Part shown: in pieces, positions 36,433 to 44,914 of the stretch | Position numbering within the stretch: position 1 is the stretch's first letter | How the letters are laid out: every line of letters starts with the position of its first letter | Notes under the pieces: model-generated | Database searches by the model: none | Told to the model about the DNA's origin: nothing | What the model saw: the letters and a program-made list of their open reading frames with translations, nothing else | Program-made: the position numbers and the translations under genes | Assembly: GCF_024349785.1 (NCBI RefSeq) | Contig: NZ_AP018818.1 | Span: 1-64,000 of the forward strand | Origin: Sphingomonas bisphenolicum | Lineage (GTDB): Bacteria; Pseudomonadota; Alphaproteobacteria; Sphingomonadales; Sphingomonadaceae | Reading direction: 5' to 3' | Length of the DNA stretch: 64,000 bases

Positions 36433-37130
36433 TCGCCGCCCAGCGCGTCGCGCTTGATCGCGCCGAGCATGGCGACAATCATCAGGTTGAACCAGATACC
36501 GAACACGACGGCAGGCATCCAGAAGGCCAGGGCGCCATTCCAGGCGAAGGGGCCGGTCTTGAACAGGCCAATCGCCAGTCCGGGCAGCAGCAGCACGCCG
36601 GTCCACAGGTTCATATAGCCCAGCCAGCGCGGCAGGATGGGTTGCGCGCGGCGATCGCCCAGAATGACGAAGCCGGTCAGAAGATTCTGCACGAAAGCGG
36701 GCACGGCCGGCATGACGAACAGCAGAAAGGCGATATCGCTCAGCGCGCTGACGACGGCGTCCGGCCGGTCGAGCCGATAGGCGGCCGCCGTGAAGATCAA
36801 TCCGGCGAAGAACAGCGTGACGAAGCCGAAGGCCACGACCATCACAAAGGCCCAGGTCAAAGGCGAAACCGGGCCTTCGATCTTCTTCATGAAGGTGGCG
36901 ACCGCCGCGAGGAAAGGGAAGAACAGCACCGAGGAAGAGGCGATCAGGATGGCGCCCGCCAATATGCCGATCTGGTGGCTGCGATAATAGGCTGCGACCT
37001 CTGCGGCGGGCATGGACGGATCCAGAGGCGGGAACATGTGCGCGACCGGCCATATGCCGACGAACATCATTGTCCCGGCTATTGCGCCCATATAGGTGCA
37101 TAGCTTCATCGTCATGCTCTTGGTCGTCAT
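36429..37130 (-). CDS. Six-helix membrane protein of unknown function
   Basis: 233-aa inner-membrane protein with about six helices (e.g. LCTYMGAIAGTMMFVGIWPV, IGILAGAILIASSSVLFF, LTWAFVMVVAFGFVTLFF, IAFLLFVMPAVPAFV). I do not recognise a characterised family. GGAGGGGGAGA precedes the ATG at 37130; the frame upstream of that is not protein-like. First gene of the operon with the NorE- and NorF-like genes, and the most likely functional partner of those orphan subunits. Confidence 0.8.
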   Translation of the reverse strand: MTTKSMTMKLCTYMGAIAGTMMFVGIWPVAHMFPPLDPSMPAAEVAAYYRSHQIGILAGAILIASSSVLFFPFLAAVATFMKKIEGPVSPLTWAFVMVVAFGFVTLFFAGLIFTAAAYRLDRPDAVVSALSDIAFLLFVMPAVPAFVQNLLTGFVILGDRRAQPILPRWLGYMNLWTGVLLLPGLAIGLFKTGPFAWNGALAFWMPAVVFGIWFNLMIVAMLGAIKRDALGGE

Positions 37131-37200
37131 GCGTTCTCCCCCTCCACTTTCTTGTGCGAGCGAAGATTGTGGAGCGATCGCGACGAGGCCACCCGCCCAT

Positions 37201-37209
37201 GGATAGGGT
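37201..37209 (-). promoter_or_regulatory. ACCCTATCC motif, copy in NorEF/SnoaL intergenic region
   Basis: ACCCTATCC read on the minus strand, about 70 bases before the start at 37130 and on the same strand as that gene. Identical to the copies at 44828 and 55302. Could be a promoter element or operator shared by the three. Confidence 0.4.
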
Positions 37210-37277
37210 TCCTGACAGCGGTCCCACCTGCACAAGGGCAATCCACGGCCATGGACCTGGAAGCATCGGAGAGGGTG

Positions 37278-37670
37278 ATGAGCGATATCGAAGCGAACAA
37301 GGCGGTGGCCCGCCGCTATATGCGGGCCGTGGAAGAGGGCGATGTCGAGATGATCGAAGCGCTTCAGCATCCCGATTGCCAGTGGTGGATATTGGGCCAT
37401 GGCGATATGAGCCGGGCCGACTTCATCGCCAGCGTGAAGGGCGGCTTGCTGAGCGCCCAGAAGCGCACGGCCGAGGTGATCGCGATCACCGCCGAAGGGG
37501 ACCGGGTTGCGGTGGAAGTCCGGGGCGAGATGGTGTTTCCGGACCGGGTCTATCGCAACGCATATCATAATCTGCTGATCATCCGGGACGGACAGATCAT
37601 TTCGGGCAAGGAATATATGGACACCCGCGCCGTGGCCGAGGCTTTTTCGGCCGGGGAGGGCGCGCAGTGA
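37278..37670 (+). CDS. SnoaL/NTF2-like protein
   Basis: 130-aa NTF2-fold protein (ANKAVARRYMRAVEEGDVEMIEALQHPDCQWWILGHGDMSRADFI..., SnoaL-like pattern). GGAGAGG precedes the ATG at 37278; an upstream in-frame ATG at 37251 is possible. Likely an isomerase, cyclase or dehydratase with an unidentified substrate. Its TGA overlaps the GTG start of the phosphotransferase (GTGA), so both are translated together. Confidence 0.75.
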   Translation: MSDIEANKAVARRYMRAVEEGDVEMIEALQHPDCQWWILGHGDMSRADFIASVKGGLLSAQKRTAEVIAITAEGDRVAVEVRGEMVFPDRVYRNAYHNLLIIRDGQIISGKEYMDTRAVAEAFSAGEGAQ

Positions 37671-39040
37671 CAAATGCCGCGCCGCTGAACAATTATGATG
37701 ATGCCGCGGTCGGCCGGATCACCGCCTTTGTCGAACAACTGACCGGCGGCAAGGTCGTCGGGCTTGAACGCCTCGTCCGCTGGCGTCCCTCCTGGTTCGT
37801 CGAGGTCGAAACGGAAGGGACGGTTCGCCGCCTGCACCTGCGCGGCGACCGGGGCGGCGATGTGTCGATCTTCCCCGACCTCAAGCGCGAGGCGGACGTT
37901 ATCGCCGTGCTGCACGGCCATGGGCTGCCGGTGCCGGAGATTTACGGCTATCTCGCCGATCCGCCCTGCATCGTGATGGAGGCGATCGAAGGGACGCGCG
38001 ATTTTTCGGCGCTCGATGCCGCCACGAAAAGCGCTATCGGCCGCGTTTATATGCGGGCGGTGGCTGCGATGCACCGGTTGCCGGTGGAACCCTTTATGGC
38101 TGCCGGCGTGCATCGGCCCGAGGGCGCCGAGGCGATCGCGCTGGTCGGTCTCGACGCCTACATGCCGCATTACCGGCGCACCAAGAGCCGGCCCGAGCCG
38201 TTGCTGGAATTCGTCATCGGCTGGCTGCGCCGCAATGTGCCCCGGCACCGTGATCGCGCCAGCTTCATCCAGTTCGATTCCGGGCAATATCTGGTCGATC
38301 AGGGCGCGATGACCAAGCTCTATGATTTCGAATTTTCCATGATCGGCGATCCGCTGGTCGACATCGCTACCATGGGGATGCGCAACAGCTATGAACCGTT
38401 GGGCGCACCGCTGCCGGAACTGGTGCGCTATTATGAGGAAGCGACGGGCGAGCCGGTCGATCATGACGCGGTGGTGTTCCACGTCCTGCAATTTTCCCTG
38501 CTCGGCACGATGCAGTTCACCGGGACGGTCGGCAAGCCATGCCCCGGCGATCCGCATTCGGTCTATCTCATGTTCGATCTTGCGCTGCGCCGCTCCATCC
38601 TGCTGGCACTGTCGCACCTGACCGGCGATCCGCTGCCCGACCTGCCGCCGCTGGAGCAGCGCAGGGGCGACAATGCACCGCTGCTTGCCAAGCTGGTCGA
38701 TACGCTTGGAACGCTGCCGGTAACGGGGGAGGCGGCGGAAGCGCACAAGGCGCAGGTCGCCGAACTGATCGAATGGGTGCAGCGCGCCGACGACCATGGG
38801 GCGGAGATGATCGCGCGCAACATTGCGGATGTCTCCGCGCTTCTCGGCCGCCGCTTCGACCGCTGGGTCGATGCCGCCGAAGCGCTGGAGGCGCATATCC
38901 TCAAAGCGGGTCCGGAGGAGGACGCCGTGCTCATAACGCTGCTTGCGACCATCGAGGAGCGGCGGCTGCAACTGTTCGGGCCGACGAAGCTGGGCGAGGC
39001 GGCGTGTCATGTCGTCCTGCCGGCGACTCGTCCGGACTGA
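37667..39040 (+). CDS. Phosphotransferase family protein (APH fold, atypical catalytic loop)
   Basis: 457-aa protein paralogous to the one at 15687: same length, same LRRN-PRH block before the loop and the same long C-terminal extension. The loop here is QFDSGQYL (202-209) where active kinases have HGDxHxGN, and the metal site is LYDFEFSMIGDPLVD (Asp220). The catalytic Asp204 remains but the His, second Gly and Asn are gone. GTG start at 37667 overlapping the upstream stop. Whether it still phosphorylates a small molecule is uncertain. Confidence 0.82.
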   Translation: MTNAAPLNNYDDAAVGRITAFVEQLTGGKVVGLERLVRWRPSWFVEVETEGTVRRLHLRGDRGGDVSIFPDLKREADVIAVLHGHGLPVPEIYGYLADPPCIVMEAIEGTRDFSALDAATKSAIGRVYMRAVAAMHRLPVEPFMAAGVHRPEGAEAIALVGLDAYMPHYRRTKSRPEPLLEFVIGWLRRNVPRHRDRASFIQFDSGQYLVDQGAMTKLYDFEFSMIGDPLVDIATMGMRNSYEPLGAPLPELVRYYEEATGEPVDHDAVVFHVLQFSLLGTMQFTGTVGKPCPGDPHSVYLMFDLALRRSILLALSHLTGDPLPDLPPLEQRRGDNAPLLAKLVDTLGTLPVTGEAAEAHKAQVAELIEWVQRADDHGAEMIARNIADVSALLGRRFDRWVDAAEALEAHILKAGPEEDAVLITLLATIEERRLQLFGPTKLGEAACHVVLPATRPD

Positions 39041-39063
39041 CGGGCACCGCGCTCTTGGTGTCG

Positions 39064-39082
39064 GACAGGTTACGTTCCTGTC
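39064..39082 (+). promoter_or_regulatory. Inverted repeat ahead of SDR gene
   Basis: GACAGG-TTACGTT-CCTGTC (6-bp arms) lies 32 bases before the SDR start at 39115 and 24 bases after the phosphotransferase stop. Possible operator or weak terminator. Confidence 0.3.
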
Positions 39083-39114
39083 TGTCATGCCGATAATGTG
39101 GACAGGAGAGGGAT

Positions 39115-39957
39115 ATGAGTGACAGAATAGTGCTGGTGACGGGCGCGACGCGCGGGCTGGGACGCGGCATGGCGCGGGGTCTGGCTTCTCGGGGCCATGT
39201 GGTGGCGGTCACCGGGCGCGACCAGGCGCAACTTGCCGCAGTCGTGGAGGAAATCGAACAGGCTGGCGGCAAGGGCATCGCGCTGCTGTGCGATCATCGG
39301 GATGATGACGCGGTCGAAAGGGCGTTCGCACATCTGGCGGAGCGGACGGACGGCAGGCTGGACCTGCTCGTCAACAATGCCGCCGCTGTCTACGGACCGG
39401 AACTGGTCGCGCCGGGCGGCTTCTGGGAAAAGCCGCTGAGGCTCGCGGACATGATCGCGGTCGGCCTGCGCTCCAGCTATGTCGCGGCCTATCATGCCGC
39501 GCCGTTGATGGTGGCGGCGGGCAGGGGGCTGATCGCCAGCATTTCCTTCTATGGCGCGGTATCCTATTTCCACGGGCCAGCTTATGGCGCGGCCAAGGCG
39601 GGAACGGACAAGATGACCGCCGACATGGCGGTCGATCTCGCGCCGTACGGCGTGTCCGTCGTGTCCTTCTGGCCTGGCTTCATCCTCACCGACGCGGTGA
39701 AAGCCATGCCGCCTGAAATGATCCCCGAAGAGTTGCGCGCCGCCATGCCCCATTGGGAAACGCCGGAATTTTCGGGCCTGATCCTAGACCGCCTCACGCA
39801 GGACCCGGAACTTCCCGCCTTGTCGGGGCAGGCGCTGATCGGCGCGGAACTGGGAGAGCGCTACGGTATACGGGATACGGACGGCAAGCAGCCCCTGTCC
39901 TATCGGGCGACGATGGGCGCGCCGACGCCCTTTATGCCGCCCGTCCGGCACGGTTGA
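39115..39957 (+). CDS. SDR family oxidoreductase
   Basis: 280-aa short-chain dehydrogenase. VTGATRGLGRGMARGLASRG near the N-terminus, NNAAAVYG for NNAG, and SISFYGAV with YGAAKAG as the active site. GGACAGGAGAGGG precedes the ATG. An extra 40-residue C-terminal tail beyond the usual SDR core may extend the substrate pocket. Leads an operon with the dimeric-barrel protein (30 bases on). Confidence 0.9.
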   Translation: MSDRIVLVTGATRGLGRGMARGLASRGHVVAVTGRDQAQLAAVVEEIEQAGGKGIALLCDHRDDDAVERAFAHLAERTDGRLDLLVNNAAAVYGPELVAPGGFWEKPLRLADMIAVGLRSSYVAAYHAAPLMVAAGRGLIASISFYGAVSYFHGPAYGAAKAGTDKMTADMAVDLAPYGVSVVSFWPGFILTDAVKAMPPEMIPEELRAAMPHWETPEFSGLILDRLTQDPELPALSGQALIGAELGERYGIRDTDGKQPLSYRATMGAPTPFMPPVRHG

Positions 39958-39987
39958 GAGGATAGCAAGAGAGGAGAGGCAAAAGAG

Positions 39988-40770
39988 ATGATCGATGCCG
40001 TGCTGGTCGTTCTGACCAAAGCCGTTCCGGGCCGGGAGGCCGATATGGAGGATTGGTACAGCAACATCCATATTCGCGATGCGCTGCGTTTCCGGGGATC
40101 GGTCACGGCGCAGCGTTTCCGACTCGCCGGGAAGCAGCCCTGCACGCTCGAAGGCTTCGACTGGCAGTATCTCGCTCTCTACGATGTCTTCGATCCGGTG
40201 CGCTTCAGTCGCGAGCATCTGGACAATGCGCTGACGTCGCGGATGCAGGTGTCGGACGCCATTGATGATGGCGTTCTGTATGACTTTCACTATTATCCGC
40301 TGTTCTTTCAGGACAATGATCCGGATGCCGCGCATTCTGGCGGCGTCATCCTGGAGGAATTGAACCCGCCTGCGGACTGCGACGACCGTTTCAGAACATT
40401 TTATGCGGAAAGCTATTTCCGTGAAGCCGCTGCCCGACCCGGCGTCAAATCGGCCGCTTTCCTGACCTTTCGCACCTTTGGCCAGATGATCCCGATGACG
40501 CCCGACTATCGCTATGTCGCGATCTACAAGATCAACGATCCGGCGGCGGCGCATGAAGCATGGCGAGGCGCCGACGCCCTGCTGGCGAACAGCGGCCTGT
40601 TGCAACCGGATGGGCTGCGTATAACCCAATGGGATTGCGTGACACCGCGTCTCACCAAGGACGATGTGCAGCATCCGACCGCCGCTGGCCTGGCGGAGGA
40701 GGAGCGCGCCCGCGCCCATATGGGCGACCGGGTCCGCACCGGCGGCGCGGAAAAGCTGGCGATGGCCTGA
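39988..40770 (+). CDS. Dimeric alpha/beta-barrel (ferredoxin-like) domain protein
   Basis: 260-aa protein built of two ferredoxin-like repeats: an N-terminal one starting VLVVLTKAVPGREADMEDWYSNIHIRDALRFRG, and a second after residue 125. GREADFxxWYxxxHxxDxLxFRG is the usual signature of dimeric alpha/beta-barrel proteins such as EthD-like or ABM-like enzymes. Often found near aromatic or polyketide catabolism genes (family knowledge). AAGAGAGGAGAGG precedes the ATG. Specific reaction unknown. Confidence 0.8.
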   Translation: MIDAVLVVLTKAVPGREADMEDWYSNIHIRDALRFRGSVTAQRFRLAGKQPCTLEGFDWQYLALYDVFDPVRFSREHLDNALTSRMQVSDAIDDGVLYDFHYYPLFFQDNDPDAAHSGGVILEELNPPADCDDRFRTFYAESYFREAAARPGVKSAAFLTFRTFGQMIPMTPDYRYVAIYKINDPAAAHEAWRGADALLANSGLLQPDGLRITQWDCVTPRLTKDDVQHPTAAGLAEEERARAHMGDRVRTGGAEKLAMA

Positions 40771-40780
40771 TCCGTCAGGC
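40765..40780. terminator. Hairpin containing two convergent stop codons
   Basis: GCCTGA (40765-40770) and TCAGGC (40775-40780) around a TCCG loop. The arms are the Ala-stop ends of the dimeric-barrel gene (plus) and the glutathione transferase gene (minus), as at 27655 and 35567. Confidence 0.4.
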
Positions 40781-41407
40781 GGTCTGAGGGCGATCGACAA
40801 TGGCGCGCATCCGGCGATAGGCCGGGCGCGCCGCCATCCGCCCGACATAGGCGGCGATGTTTGGATGCCCCTCCACGTCGACGGACATGAACAGGCGCGT
40901 GGTGGTGAAGGGAAAGGTCATCATGATGTCGGCCGCTGTGAATCGGTCGCCCGCCAAATAGGGGGCATGCGCCAGCCGGTCATTGACCAGTGTCAGCAAG
41001 CGCGCCGCATGAGACCGGCCTGCGACGCGGGAAGGGTGATCCTGCGCGATGCCTGCGCGTTCAGCCATGATCTCTGTCACCAACGCCGGCATCAGGGAGG
41101 ATTCGGCGAAATGGAACCAGAAAAGATAGTCCGCATAGTCCGCGTCGCCGGGATTGGCGCGGAGCGCACCGTTCGCCCGCGTCGTGGCGAGATAGTCCAT
41201 GACCGCCCCGCTTTCGGCGATGCGTTGTCCGTCGGCCTCGATCACGGGTGACGAACCCAGCGGATGCAAGGCCTTGTAGGCCGGTTCCGCCGCGAGCGTT
41301 TCCAGCCGTGCAAAGAAGCGAATGTCATAGGGACACTCCATTTCCTCCATCAGCCAGACAGCACGTTCGGAGCGCGACCGGTCGAGTTGAAAGATGGTGA
41401 CGCTCAT
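40775..41407 (-). CDS. Glutathione S-transferase family protein
   Basis: 210-aa cytosolic GST. The N-terminal thioredoxin-like domain (SRSERAVWLMEEMECPYDI, then LGSSPVIEADGQRIAESGAVMDYL with the ES pair that binds the gamma-glutamyl group) is followed by an all-helical domain ending DRFTAADIMMTFPF. It could conjugate epoxides or serve in isomerisation. Divergent from the SDR at 41561, sharing a 150-base regulatory region. Confidence 0.92.
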   Translation of the reverse strand: MSVTIFQLDRSRSERAVWLMEEMECPYDIRFFARLETLAAEPAYKALHPLGSSPVIEADGQRIAESGAVMDYLATTRANGALRANPGDADYADYLFWFHFAESSLMPALVTEIMAERAGIAQDHPSRVAGRSHAARLLTLVNDRLAHAPYLAGDRFTAADIMMTFPFTTTRLFMSVDVEGHPNIAAYVGRMAARPAYRRMRAIVDRPQTA

Positions 41408-41462
41408 GAAGGGCTCTCCGCTTGAGGAGCGCCATAGATGCGCTGCTTATCAATTCCACCAA

Positions 41463-41480
41463 ACCTATCTTTATCTAGGT
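41463..41480. promoter_or_regulatory. Inverted repeat in GST/SDR divergent region
   Basis: ACCTA (41463-41467) and TAGGT (41476-41480) separated by TCTTTATC, between divergent genes. Suggests a shared operator, but the arms are short. Confidence 0.3.
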
Positions 41481-41560
41481 ATCTCCGGACGCCTGCCGTG
41501 GCAGCGATCCGACGCGGCGGAAGTCCGGCTGCCCCCGCGCACATGAGAAACAGGAGAGAA

Positions 41561-42379
41561 ATGCCCATGACGGATCTATCGGGACGCGTCGCTATCGTCA
41601 CCGGATCGGGCGCCAATATCGGGGAAGCCTGCGCGCGAGCTCTGGCAAAGGCCGGCGCGACGGTAATCCTGGCGGATATAGCGGCCGAACGGGCAGAGGC
41701 CGTCGCGCGGTCGATCCAGGCATCGGGCGGGCAGGCACAGGGGATGGCGCTCGACCTTGCGCAGGAGGACAGCATCACGGCGCTGGTTGCAGATGTGATG
41801 CGGGAACATGAGCGCATCGACATCCTCCACAACAATGCCGCCGACACGCGGCTGGAGCAGATGGCGGCCGATGGCTCGCTTCTCGATCTCGACGCCGCGA
41901 CCTGGGATCGCGCCTTCCATGTCAATGCGCGGGGCACGATGCTGATGATCAAGGCGGTCGCGCCGCACATGATTGCGGGCGGCGGTGGCTCCATCATCAA
42001 CACCTCGACCGGCGTGGCGCTGACCGGCGACATCAACAATCCGTCCTATTCCGCGTCGAAGGCGGCCGTGAACGCGCTGACCCGCAATGCGGCGGTGCAG
42101 TTCGGCCGGTTCAACATCCGGGTCAATGCGGTCGCGCCGGGCCTCGTGCTCTCCCCGCTGGCCCGGGAGATGATGACCCCCGATCAGATCGCCATGGTCC
42201 AGCGGCATGTCCTTCTGCCGCGCGAGAGCGTGCCGGAGGATATTGCCGGTGCGGTGCTGTTCCTGGCATCGGATGGCGCGGCCTTCATTACTGGTCAGGT
42301 GATCGGCGTGGATGGCGGAATCGTTCACCACACGCCCTATGTCGCCGATATGCTGGAAGGCATGAGCAGGGCGCACTGA
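41561..42379 (+). CDS. SDR family oxidoreductase
   Basis: About 272-aa short-chain dehydrogenase. VTGSGANIGEACARAL, NNAADTR, STGVALTGDINNPSYSASKAAV (Ser, Tyr, Lys) and GQVIGVDGGIVHHTP are all family-typical. AGGAG at 41552-41556 serves either the ATG at 41561 or that at 41567. The longer open frame to 41438 is not used. Closely resembles the SDR at 42835 in its HMIAGGGGSIINT/LPVMIAGGGGSLIHS segment, so the two are probably paralogues bracketing the VOC gene. Confidence 0.92.
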   Translation: MPMTDLSGRVAIVTGSGANIGEACARALAKAGATVILADIAAERAEAVARSIQASGGQAQGMALDLAQEDSITALVADVMREHERIDILHNNAADTRLEQMAADGSLLDLDAATWDRAFHVNARGTMLMIKAVAPHMIAGGGGSIINTSTGVALTGDINNPSYSASKAAVNALTRNAAVQFGRFNIRVNAVAPGLVLSPLAREMMTPDQIAMVQRHVLLPRESVPEDIAGAVLFLASDGAAFITGQVIGVDGGIVHHTPYVADMLEGMSRAH

Positions 42380-42395
42380 GCGGATAGAAAGCGCG

Positions 42396-42776
42396 ATGGG
42401 CATCTTCACGCATGTCTGCCTTGGCAGCGACGATCTGGCACGATCCGCCCGTTTCTACGATGCGGTGCTTGCGCCGCTGGGGATCGTCAATCTCGGTCCG
42501 TTTCTGGATCAGGGCATCGGTTATGGGCGACGGGTGCCCGAATTGCTGATCCTGCGCCCACTCCAGGGCCCGGCAGCATGCGGCAATGGTGCGACATTGG
42601 GATTGAAGGCGCCGGATCGCCGTGCGGTCGATGACTTTCATCGCGCGGGTTTGGCGGCGGGCGGGGAAGATGCCGGACTGCCGGGCCCCCGTGGAGCGGT
42701 GCCCCACGCCTATGGCGCCTATCTGCTGGACCCCGACGGTAACAAGATCTGCGCCTATTGTTTCGATCCGCCCTAG
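42396..42776 (+). CDS. VOC family protein (glyoxalase/bleomycin-resistance fold)
   Basis: 126-aa vicinal-oxygen-chelate protein. THVCLGSDDLARSARFYDAVLAPLG at the N-terminus and HAYGAYLLDPDGNKICAYCFD at the end are typical; potential metal ligands are His6, and the Glu position of the last strand is Cys/Tyr-rich instead. It lies 16 bases after the SDR and may be a lyase or isomerase in the pathway, or a binding protein. Confidence 0.88.
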   Translation: MGIFTHVCLGSDDLARSARFYDAVLAPLGIVNLGPFLDQGIGYGRRVPELLILRPLQGPAACGNGATLGLKAPDRRAVDDFHRAGLAAGGEDAGLPGPRGAVPHAYGAYLLDPDGNKICAYCFDPP

Positions 42777-42834
42777 GCGGCTAGGTATCGCTGGTCGGCG
42801 CCCAGCGTTTGTCAGGTGGATAGAAGGAGGCGGA

Positions 42835-43662
42835 ATGGTGGAATCTTTGGACGGTCGCGTGGCGATCGTGACGGGCGCGGCGCAGGGCATCGGGCTGGAG
42901 GTCGCGACCGTGCTGGCGGAAAGGGGCGCGACCGTGATGCTCGCCGACATCTTGGCCGATCGGGTGGAGGCGGCGGCGGATTCGCTGCGCGGCAAGGGGC
43001 TCAGGGCCGAGGCGGAGACGTTCGACCTGACCGACGAGGACAGCGTTTCCGCCGCTGTCGCGCGGATCGCAAGCAGGCATGGCCGGATCGACATCATCCA
43101 TAATAATGCCGCCTATCAGACGGTCGAGCAGCGCGGGCTCGACCGGGATGTCGTCCATCTCGACACCGGCGCCTGGGACAAGGCCTTTGCCGTCAATGCG
43201 CGGGGTCCGATGCTGCTGTGCAAACATGCGTTGCCGGTCATGATCGCGGGCGGCGGCGGATCGCTCATCCATTCCGCGTCCGGTTTCGGCCTGTTGGGGG
43301 AAATGACGCTGACGGCCTATGGCGCGTCCAAGGCGGCGCTCATAAACCTCAGTCGCTTCCTCGCGACCCAATATGGCAAGCAGGGCATCCGGTCCAATGT
43401 CATCGCCATCGGCTTCGTCCTCAGCGACACAGCCGTCGAGACGACGCCGCAGGTGGTCAAGGACGTGCTGCTCGACCATCATCTCAACCCGGAGCTGGGC
43501 AGCCCGCGCGACATCGCCCATGTCGTCGCCTTCCTGGCGTCGAACGAGTCCCGTTTCATCAACGGCGCGATGATCCCGGTGGACGGCGGCTTTACCGCGC
43601 ACCAGCCCACGATGGTCGATTTCCAGCGGCTGTTCGCGGCATCGGGGAGCAATCAGCTATAG
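42835..43662 (+). CDS. SDR family oxidoreductase
   Basis: 275-aa short-chain dehydrogenase. VTGAAQGIGLEVATVL, NNAAYQT, SASGFGLLGEMTLTAYGASKAAL and INGAMIPVDGGFTAHQP. AAGGAGG precedes the ATG at 42835, which removes most of a long upstream open frame. Last gene of the plus-strand group 41561-43662; paralogous to the SDR at 41561. Confidence 0.92.
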   Translation: MVESLDGRVAIVTGAAQGIGLEVATVLAERGATVMLADILADRVEAAADSLRGKGLRAEAETFDLTDEDSVSAAVARIASRHGRIDIIHNNAAYQTVEQRGLDRDVVHLDTGAWDKAFAVNARGPMLLCKHALPVMIAGGGGSLIHSASGFGLLGEMTLTAYGASKAALINLSRFLATQYGKQGIRSNVIAIGFVLSDTAVETTPQVVKDVLLDHHLNPELGSPRDIAHVVAFLASNESRFINGAMIPVDGGFTAHQPTMVDFQRLFAASGSNQL

Positions 43663-43677
43663 CTGGTCAACGCGCTG

Positions 43678-44784
43678 TCAAAACAGTGCGTCGACCAGCT
43701 TCGCGGTTTCGAGATCCTCATAGGCGGTGGTCAGTCGCAGATGGTTCATGACGTTGATCTCCCAGCCATAGTTGACGACCGGGGTGGTCAGCCAGCCGAT
43801 ATAGACGCCCCATATCAGGGTCCGCCGATATTCGTCCCAGGCGCTGTCGAAGGCGGGCGGGCGCGCGACGCCTTCCTGTCCCAGGCGGTCCAGATAATAG
43901 CCCAGAAGATCGCGCTCATGCGCTCGCCGGTCCGCGACGGAAAGGCCGGTGGTCACGATATAGTTGACGTCGTGCATCGCATAGCCGCGCACCATGAGCT
44001 GCCAGTCAAGCAGACCGGCGGTGCCGTCGGGCAGGCGATAGCTGTTGCCAAGATGCGTGTCGCCATGCAGCAGCGTCTGGGGCAGGGTCGATTGATGCCG
44101 TTGCACCGCCTGCACGCCGGCAAGCAGCCTATCGGGCGTCGTGCGGAGGCGCTGCACCATTTCCCGTTTGAAATTTTCCGTCTCGACCTCGTGCGCGATA
44201 TAGGCGGGCGCAAGTTCGTTCATCATCGTTGCGACCGCGCCTTGGATATGGGTTTCTACCCAGCCGAGATCCGCGTCGAAGCGAGGCGATTCCCAGAAGC
44301 GCGCGTGCAGCCTGGCTAGTTGATCTAGCAAGGCGCGCACATCATCCGGCCCGGTTCGCATGGTGGTATTAGGGAAGGTCGCGCCCCGCACGCCTAGATC
44401 TTCGAGCAGCAGCCCGAAATGCGTGGTCGACGGATCGAAGGCGCCACCGAAAAAGCGCGGCGCTTCCATCGCGAGTTCCGGCCGGATGCCTCGGTAGAAG
44501 GCGACTTCATTGGCGTAGAAGGGGGCCATGATCTCATCGACCGCCCGGGTCAGTTTGAGCACCAGACGGGTGGGCAGGTCCGGGGACGTGTCATCGCGAT
44601 AATCGACCTCGATCGCCACGCGACCCGCCGTCGACACCATCTGCTCGCCATAGGTCTTGGCGTCGATGATGCGCAAGGCGGTGACGGTCGCCCCCTTGCT
44701 CGCCGTGGCCAGTAGCTGGTTGATATAAGCGACCGTGATTCCGTCCGTGGATGTGGGATGTTTCAAGACCATAAGCATACTCAT
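43678..44784 (-). CDS. Phosphotransferase family protein (ecdysteroid-kinase-like)
   Basis: 368-aa APH-fold kinase with an intact active site: LLHGDTHLGNSYRLPDG (catalytic loop) and GLLDWQLMVRG (Asp of the metal site in a DWQ motif, as in ecdysteroid-kinase-like proteins instead of DFG/DFE). It would phosphorylate a hydroxyl group of a small lipophilic molecule using ATP. Similar to the kinases at 46211 and 48657. No clear ribosome site before the ATG at 44784. Divergent from the Rieske oxygenase gene over 130 bases. Confidence 0.85.
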   Translation of the reverse strand: MSMLMVLKHPTSTDGITVAYINQLLATASKGATVTALRIIDAKTYGEQMVSTAGRVAIEVDYRDDTSPDLPTRLVLKLTRAVDEIMAPFYANEVAFYRGIRPELAMEAPRFFGGAFDPSTTHFGLLLEDLGVRGATFPNTTMRTGPDDVRALLDQLARLHARFWESPRFDADLGWVETHIQGAVATMMNELAPAYIAHEVETENFKREMVQRLRTTPDRLLAGVQAVQRHQSTLPQTLLHGDTHLGNSYRLPDGTAGLLDWQLMVRGYAMHDVNYIVTTGLSVADRRAHERDLLGYYLDRLGQEGVARPPAFDSAWDEYRRTLIWGVYIGWLTTPVVNYGWEINVMNHLRLTTAYEDLETAKLVDALF

Positions 44785-44827
44785 CGGGACAGAGGGCGAT
44801 CAGCTTGCCGGGACTGTGACAGTGACG

Positions 44828-44856
44828 ACCCTATCCAATTGCAGGTTCCGTGAACC
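44828..44856 (+). promoter_or_regulatory. ACCCTATCC motif and palindrome upstream of Rieske oxygenase
   Basis: ACCCTATCC at 44828-44836 (identical to copies at 37201 and 55302) is followed by the perfect palindrome GGTTC-CGT-GAACC at 44844-44856. Both lie between the divergent kinase and oxygenase genes, about 60-80 bases before the oxygenase start, and are candidate regulator-binding sites. Confidence 0.45.
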
Positions 44857-44914
44857 GTGACGTGGCCAGTGTGACGGAAAATGAGCCTGCGGGCTTCTGA
44901 GACAGGAGAGAGCT

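Noticed and set aside
35578..37130. Denitrification genes
   Set aside because: NorE- and NorF-like proteins are present, but no NorB, NorC, NorQ or NorD and no nitrite reductase, so NO reduction is not supported here.
36433..37266. Longer forms of the NorE-like protein
   Set aside because: The extension overlaps the real membrane-protein gene in another frame and does not look like membrane protein sequence; the ATG at 36432 overlapping the upstream stop is a better start.
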